9,814 nucleotides of DNA from Lentisphaerota bacterium (GTDB lineage Bacteria > Verrucomicrobiota > Lentisphaeria > Oligosphaerales > Oligosphaeraceae), in NCBI GenBank assembly GCA_012800565.1, contig JAAZIZ010000335.1, forward strand, positions 1 through 9,814. Direction: 5' to 3'. The notes beneath the pieces are model-generated. The model was not told the origin of the DNA and made no database searches. It saw only the letters and a list, made by a program, of their open reading frames with translations. The translations under genes and the position numbers were made by a program. This document shows positions 6,269-9,814 of this stretch, in pieces (the stretch's first letter is position 1; each line of letters begins with the position of its first letter).

Positions 6269-7719
6269 ACAGTGCAGACAGAGACAGTAGCGACTTCTTC
6301 AACCCGGTGCTGATCAAGGAGCTGCGGCAATCTTTCCACAACCGGGGCATCCTGTCCCTGATGGCATTGCTGCTGATCGGTCAGCTGCTGGTGCTGCTGG
6401 TGGTGCATCTGGTCCAGGTCAGCTCCAAGACTCTGCCGGATGATCTTGGCAAAGCGGTTTTCATCGCCATCATCACCATTTTACAAGTCTGCTTGTTTCT
6501 GAGCTGCAGCCTGGGCATAGGCCAGCGCTTCATGCAGGAACGCCTGAACAGCGAGCTGGATTTCTGCAAGCTCACCGCTCTCTCGCCCGTCCGCATCATC
6601 TGGGGCAAGCTGTGCAGTGCATTGGTGCTGCTGCTGTTTATCCACTCGCTCTGCCTGCCTTTCCTGGTCATTGCTTATTTTTTGCGTGGCATAGCAATCC
6701 TGCAAATGCTGAAAGTCGTGCTGCTGTTGCTGCCCCTGAATCTGGTATTGGTTTTCTCGGGTGTGCTGTGTGGTGCAGTAGGCAAGAAGAATTCAATTTC
6801 TTTGCTGATCGTCGCCATTTTCTTTCTCGCTCCTCCAGCGACAGCGATGATATTTGAGATGTCCCGGCTCTGGAACCAGGGGTTCGGGATGGAGGAGTGG
6901 CTGGCTGTGCTCGTGGTACCGGTGTTCTGGTGCGGGCTCTGCTTCGTGCTCAGCGTGTCAATCATCAGCCATACCATGGCCAACCGGATGCTCCCGATCA
7001 GAATTTACCTTCTGGCTACGCTCCTGCTCTTTCCCGCTGCTGTCGCCGGCCTGGCGGCCTTGACAGATCAGCACGTCCTCGATTTCCTGAATATCAGCTT
7101 CAGCATCATCACCGCCCTGGTCAGTATGCTGATTGCTCTGCTGGCGGTCTGCGAGCGTTCGCGGCCCAGCCTGCATATCCTGAACCAGTGTCCGCGGAAT
7201 ATCCTGCTGCGCGGGGGATTTTTTCTGCTTTCCAGCGGTTCTGGCGGGGGGATACTGCTGGCGGCGCTGCTTTTGCTGTCTTTGCTCTGTCGCCCGCTGG
7301 TTCTGTCCAGCAGCAATACCGACTGGTATGAGCCTCTGTGGTACTTCACCAATACCGCGATTTATATGTTGTTTTATGCGGCTCTGGCGGTCTTTCTGCA
7401 CGAACTCATGCCCCGCATTTCCAGTCTGTTCTGGCTTACCCTGCTGCTGGTCCTGCTGTTGCTGCTGCCGAGTGTAGTCAGTGTCTTTATCAGCGCCACA
7501 GATTCCTACATGCTGGAATATCTCACCATCACCTCACCTTTCTATTCTCCCGGCTGGCCCGGCGTTTATGTTGATACTTCCTTGAACGCAATGTTATATT
7601 GCCACAGCCTGCCCTTGGCTGCCACAGCCTTGCTGCTGGCCAGTTCAAGCATCTTCCGGCAATGGCATGCCTTGGTACCAAAGAGCACTGCTGCAGAAAA
7701 TCAACCGTCATTACCGTAA
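6265..7719 (+). CDS. ABC-2-like transporter membrane protein, about 12 helices
   Basis: A 484-residue integral membrane protein, presumably the permease for the ABC ATPase just upstream. I chose the ATG at 6265, which overlaps the ATPase stop as ATGA; the frame is open 43 codons further upstream but that part lies inside the ATPase gene. The N-terminus carries NPVLIKELRQ (13-22), a cytoplasmic motif I recall before the first helix of ABC-2 permeases in planctomycetes and verrucomicrobia. Hydrophobic segments lie at about 29-51, 64-86, 111-140, 143-172, 177-195, 212-235, 246-266, 273-295, 316-345, 357-380, 387-410 and 447-463. The last 20 residues are polar. About 12 helices exceed the six of a simple ABC-2 subunit, so one copy could form the whole channel. 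No solute-binding protein is nearby, which argues against classic sugar import. Confidence 0.82.
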   Translation: MNSADRDSSDFFNPVLIKELRQSFHNRGILSLMALLLIGQLLVLLVVHLVQVSSKTLPDDLGKAVFIAIITILQVCLFLSCSLGIGQRFMQERLNSELDFCKLTALSPVRIIWGKLCSALVLLLFIHSLCLPFLVIAYFLRGIAILQMLKVVLLLLPLNLVLVFSGVLCGAVGKKNSISLLIVAIFFLAPPATAMIFEMSRLWNQGFGMEEWLAVLVVPVFWCGLCFVLSVSIISHTMANRMLPIRIYLLATLLLFPAAVAGLAALTDQHVLDFLNISFSIITALVSMLIALLAVCERSRPSLHILNQCPRNILLRGGFFLLSSGSGGGILLAALLLLSLLCRPLVLSSSNTDWYEPLWYFTNTAIYMLFYAALAVFLHELMPRISSLFWLTLLLVLLLLLPSVVSVFISATDSYMLEYLTITSPFYSPGWPGVYVDTSLNAMLYCHSLPLAATALLLASSSIFRQWHALVPKSTAAENQPSLP

Positions 7720-7737
7720 CCCAACCTGAGGAATGCA

Positions 7738-9633
7738 ATGAATCTGACCTACCAGCCCGAACATGTCGCCCCGGAAATAGTCACCCTGCTGCAGGAATTG
7801 TCGGTCGAATATCCCATTGCGCCCAATGCTGCCGGATTGATGCTGGAGTTTGTACCGGTCGCTGAGCCGTCCACTTTGCGCGTGAGCCGCACCGCCGGCG
7901 GAATGCGGATCGAATACGGCAAGACCTCCGCCGCCGCCCGCGGCATCGGCTACGCCTTGTCAGGCACTGAAGCGGTCGAAGACCTCTGCTTCCAGACTTA
8001 TGCCATCCTCTACGACTGCTCCCGCAACCCGGTACTGACGGTCAAACACGCCCAACACTGGCTGCGGCGCCTGGCCTTGCTGGGATACGATATGATGATG
8101 CTCTATACCAAGGACGCTTACCAGCTGCCCGGCGAGACCTACTTCGGCTATATGCGCGGAGCCTACTCCATCGCTGAAATTAAGGCCATGGACCAGGTGG
8201 CGCAGCGCCTCGGGGTGGAGATGATTGCCTCCATTCAGGCCCTTGGACACCTGGAGCCGATTCTGCGCTGGCCGGCTTATGCCGGAGTCAAGGATACCGA
8301 TAACGTGATTATGGTCGATAACGAGGACAGTTACCGCCTGATTGGCAAGATGCTCAGCTTCTGGAGCGAAGCCCTTGCTTCCCGCCGCATCCATATCGGC
8401 ATGGATGAAACGCATGATTTGGGGCGCGGGCGTTTCCAGGATTTGCATGGCAAGCAGGATGCTTTCGAACTCTACAACCGCCACCTGAAACGCGTCTGCG
8501 CCATCTGCAATGAACTCAAGCTGGAACCGATGATCTGGAGTGACATGTACTTCCGGCTGGGCAATAAAAATCTGAACTACTATGATTTGCAGACCAATAT
8601 CCCCCAGTCGGTCAAAGATGCCATTGCTCCGGAAGCGCAGCTGGTATACTGGGACTATTACCACCGGGATGAAGATTTCTATCGCCAGATGCTGCAGCTG
8701 CACCGCGATCTGGGGCAGAAGCCGGTCGTGATGGCTTCCGGCATCTGGACCTGGATCAAGCTTTGGTACGACCACGAAGTTACCACCGCTACCGTTCGCC
8801 CCTGTCTGCAGGCCTGCCGCAAGGAAGGCGTGCAGGAAGTCATCTTTACCCTCTGGGGCGATGACGGCGGATATTGCGAGTTCGATTCGGCTTTCGCAGG
8901 CTTGGCCTGGGCTGCCGATGAAGCCTTTAACGGACAAAGCGACGACGAGCGCATCGAGAAATTTTTCGCCGGGGTCTTCGGCACCAGCTACCGTCGCCAG
9001 CTGCTGGCCTCGGACCTGACCATTACGGTGCGGGATACCGACATGAGCCCGGAGGCGGCCAAGCGGCATGGTCCGCCGCCCTGGCGCCTGCACGCGCCCT
9101 GCGCCCTCTGGGACGACCCGCTGATGGGTATCGTCTGGAACGAATATAAGGCTTTTAACAGCAAGGTCTGGGAGAATTATGCCGCCGACCTGCAGGTGTT
9201 GCGTGAGAAGCTCAGCCCATACCGGATTTCCGACCACAGCGCCGGCTATATCGATCACGCCTGGCATTGCGCCAATGCCTTGCTGCTGAAAGTGGAGTTG
9301 CGTCTGCAGCTGCTGGAGGCCTATAAAAAGCGCGACCGCCAAACTCTGGCCGCCATTCAGGGGGCGAAAATTGATGCGGTGATTTCAGCCCTGGATGGTC
9401 TCAATGATTCTTTCCGCCGGCAATGGTTGCGCAGTTACAAGTACTACGGCCTGGAAGTGATGCAGATCAAACTGGCCGGCCTGAAAGAACGTTATCGCGA
9501 GACCAGCCGCAGAATAGGAGAGTTGCTGGCGGGAGAAATAGATTCCATCCCCGAACTCGATGCCAACCCCGTCACTTTGGGCTCAACCGATACGCGCTAC
9601 CGCATGGCTGCCACCGGCAGCTGGTTCATCTGA
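7738..9633 (+). CDS. Cytoplasmic GH20 beta-N-acetylhexosaminidase
   Basis: A 631-residue GH20 enzyme that removes terminal beta-linked GlcNAc or GalNAc by substrate-assisted catalysis. Residues 1-85 are the small alpha/beta domain common before GH20 barrels. The barrel starts at about 86 with ILYDCSRNPV (D93/R96, place of the substrate-binding Arg). It continues with SIQALGHLEPIL (165-176) and HIGMDETHDLG (219-229), which holds the catalytic D223-E224 pair. WSDMYF (267-272), the aromatic GIWTWIKLW (335-343) and TLWGDDGGYC (371-380) complete the site. Residues about 400-600 form a largely helical C-terminal region. There is no signal peptide, so it acts in the cytoplasm, like the intracellular GH20C type of Streptococcus pneumoniae that I recall at similar length. 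The start is supported by TGAGGA at 7727-7732; the gene follows the permease after 18 bp, indicating the same transcript. No intrinsic terminator is visible after it. Confidence 0.92.
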   Translation: MNLTYQPEHVAPEIVTLLQELSVEYPIAPNAAGLMLEFVPVAEPSTLRVSRTAGGMRIEYGKTSAAARGIGYALSGTEAVEDLCFQTYAILYDCSRNPVLTVKHAQHWLRRLALLGYDMMMLYTKDAYQLPGETYFGYMRGAYSIAEIKAMDQVAQRLGVEMIASIQALGHLEPILRWPAYAGVKDTDNVIMVDNEDSYRLIGKMLSFWSEALASRRIHIGMDETHDLGRGRFQDLHGKQDAFELYNRHLKRVCAICNELKLEPMIWSDMYFRLGNKNLNYYDLQTNIPQSVKDAIAPEAQLVYWDYYHRDEDFYRQMLQLHRDLGQKPVVMASGIWTWIKLWYDHEVTTATVRPCLQACRKEGVQEVIFTLWGDDGGYCEFDSAFAGLAWAADEAFNGQSDDERIEKFFAGVFGTSYRRQLLASDLTITVRDTDMSPEAAKRHGPPPWRLHAPCALWDDPLMGIVWNEYKAFNSKVWENYAADLQVLREKLSPYRISDHSAGYIDHAWHCANALLLKVELRLQLLEAYKKRDRQTLAAIQGAKIDAVISALDGLNDSFRRQWLRSYKYYGLEVMQIKLAGLKERYRETSRRIGELLAGEIDSIPELDANPVTLGSTDTRYRMAATGSWFI

Positions 9634-9659
9634 CCAGCCCATAAAACCGGAACCCCGTT

Positions 9660-9682
9660 CAGGGCTTGGGTGCTTGGGGGGC
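9660..9682 (+). repeat. CAGGGCTTGGGTG repeat module, copy 2
   Basis: Shares 22 of 24 aligned columns with 4902-4925 inside the mobile element. No terminal inverted repeat of that element is seen around it, so it is an isolated module rather than a second copy. It begins 27 bp after the GH20 stop. Confidence 0.55.
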
Positions 9683-9729
9683 TCGTACTGGTATGCAGTG
9701 CGCTTTCAGCGTTGATGCCAACAGCCCCC

Positions 9730-9814
9730 GTCCGACCCGTCCGACTTGTCCGCCCCGTCCGCCCCGTCCGCCCCGTCCGACCCGTCCAACCTGTCCGACC
9801 CGTCCGACCCGTCC
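9730..9814. repeat. 9-bp minisatellite, consensus GTCCGMCCC
   Basis: Nine consecutive 9-bp units begin at 9730, 9739, 9748, 9757, 9766, 9775, 9784, 9793 and 9802, and a tenth starts at 9811 and leaves the window. Unit variants are GTCCGACCC (four), GTCCGCCCC (three), GTCCGACTT and GTCCAACCT. The three GTCCGCCCC units are adjacent, which suggests local expansion. It lies downstream of the GH20 gene. A period divisible by 3 keeps any frame open across it, but I see no start or ribosome site in the window. Such GTCCGAC arrays recur between genes in Lentisphaerae and Verrucomicrobia, to my recollection. Confidence 0.9.

Noticed and set aside
7960..9342. Long minus-strand open frame (460 codons) opposite the GH20 gene
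   Set aside because: The + strand carries an unmistakable GH20 enzyme with catalytic residues; the antisense frame is a by-product of GC-rich codon use and has no family pattern.
9730..9814. Possible CRISPR array
   Set aside because: Units are 9 bp with no spacers; it is a simple tandem repeat.

Overview
The window looks like chromosomal DNA from a bacterium of the Planctomycetes-Verrucomicrobia-Lentisphaerae group, most likely a Lentisphaerae (Victivallis-like) relative. This rests on recalled family habits, not on a marker gene. The hints are a secreted DUF4838 protein, a TIM-barrel sugar isomerase/epimerase, a 'SIDDN' deacetylase-like protein, a NPVLIKELRQ-type ABC membrane protein, REP-like 'CCCAACGGGGC' modules and a GTCCGxCCC minisatellite. 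The sequence is GC-rich, most genes have Shine-Dalgarno sites, and every real gene is on the + strand.

Layout: 1-411 is the 3' part of miaA (tRNA dimethylallyltransferase), cut by the window edge. A co-directional run follows: a secreted DUF4838 protein resembling family GH163 (452-2812), a xylose-isomerase-like TIM barrel protein (2885-3682) and a polysaccharide-deacetylase-like protein (3698-4783). A 501-bp gene-free gap (4784-5284) comes next. Then come an ABC ATPase (5285-6268) and a 12-helix membrane partner that overlaps it by 4 bp (6265-7719), and finally a cytoplasmic GH20 beta-N-acetylhexosaminidase (7738-9633). The last 180 bases hold a short repeat fragment and a 9-bp minisatellite that runs off the window.

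The gene-free gap is the main discovery. It is almost filled by a 445-bp insertion (4826-5270) with 13-bp perfect terminal inverted repeats (about 24 bp imperfect), bounded by an exact 8-bp direct repeat, ATAAATTC. It encodes no transposase and carries several REP-like palindromes, so it reads as a MITE-like, non-autonomous mobile element. Removing it and one target copy leaves only 48 bp between the deacetylase-like gene and the ABC ATPase. The flanking genes were therefore probably one contiguous operon before the insertion.

How the genes may work together (inference): the DUF4838 protein would attack an amino-sugar-containing glycan outside the cytoplasm, and the cytoplasmic GH20 enzyme would trim terminal GlcNAc/GalNAc from imported fragments. 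The isomerase/epimerase and the deacetylase-like protein would process the products. The ABC pair looks like an ABC-2 (export/membrane-function) system and has no solute-binding protein, so its link to glycan uptake is unproven.
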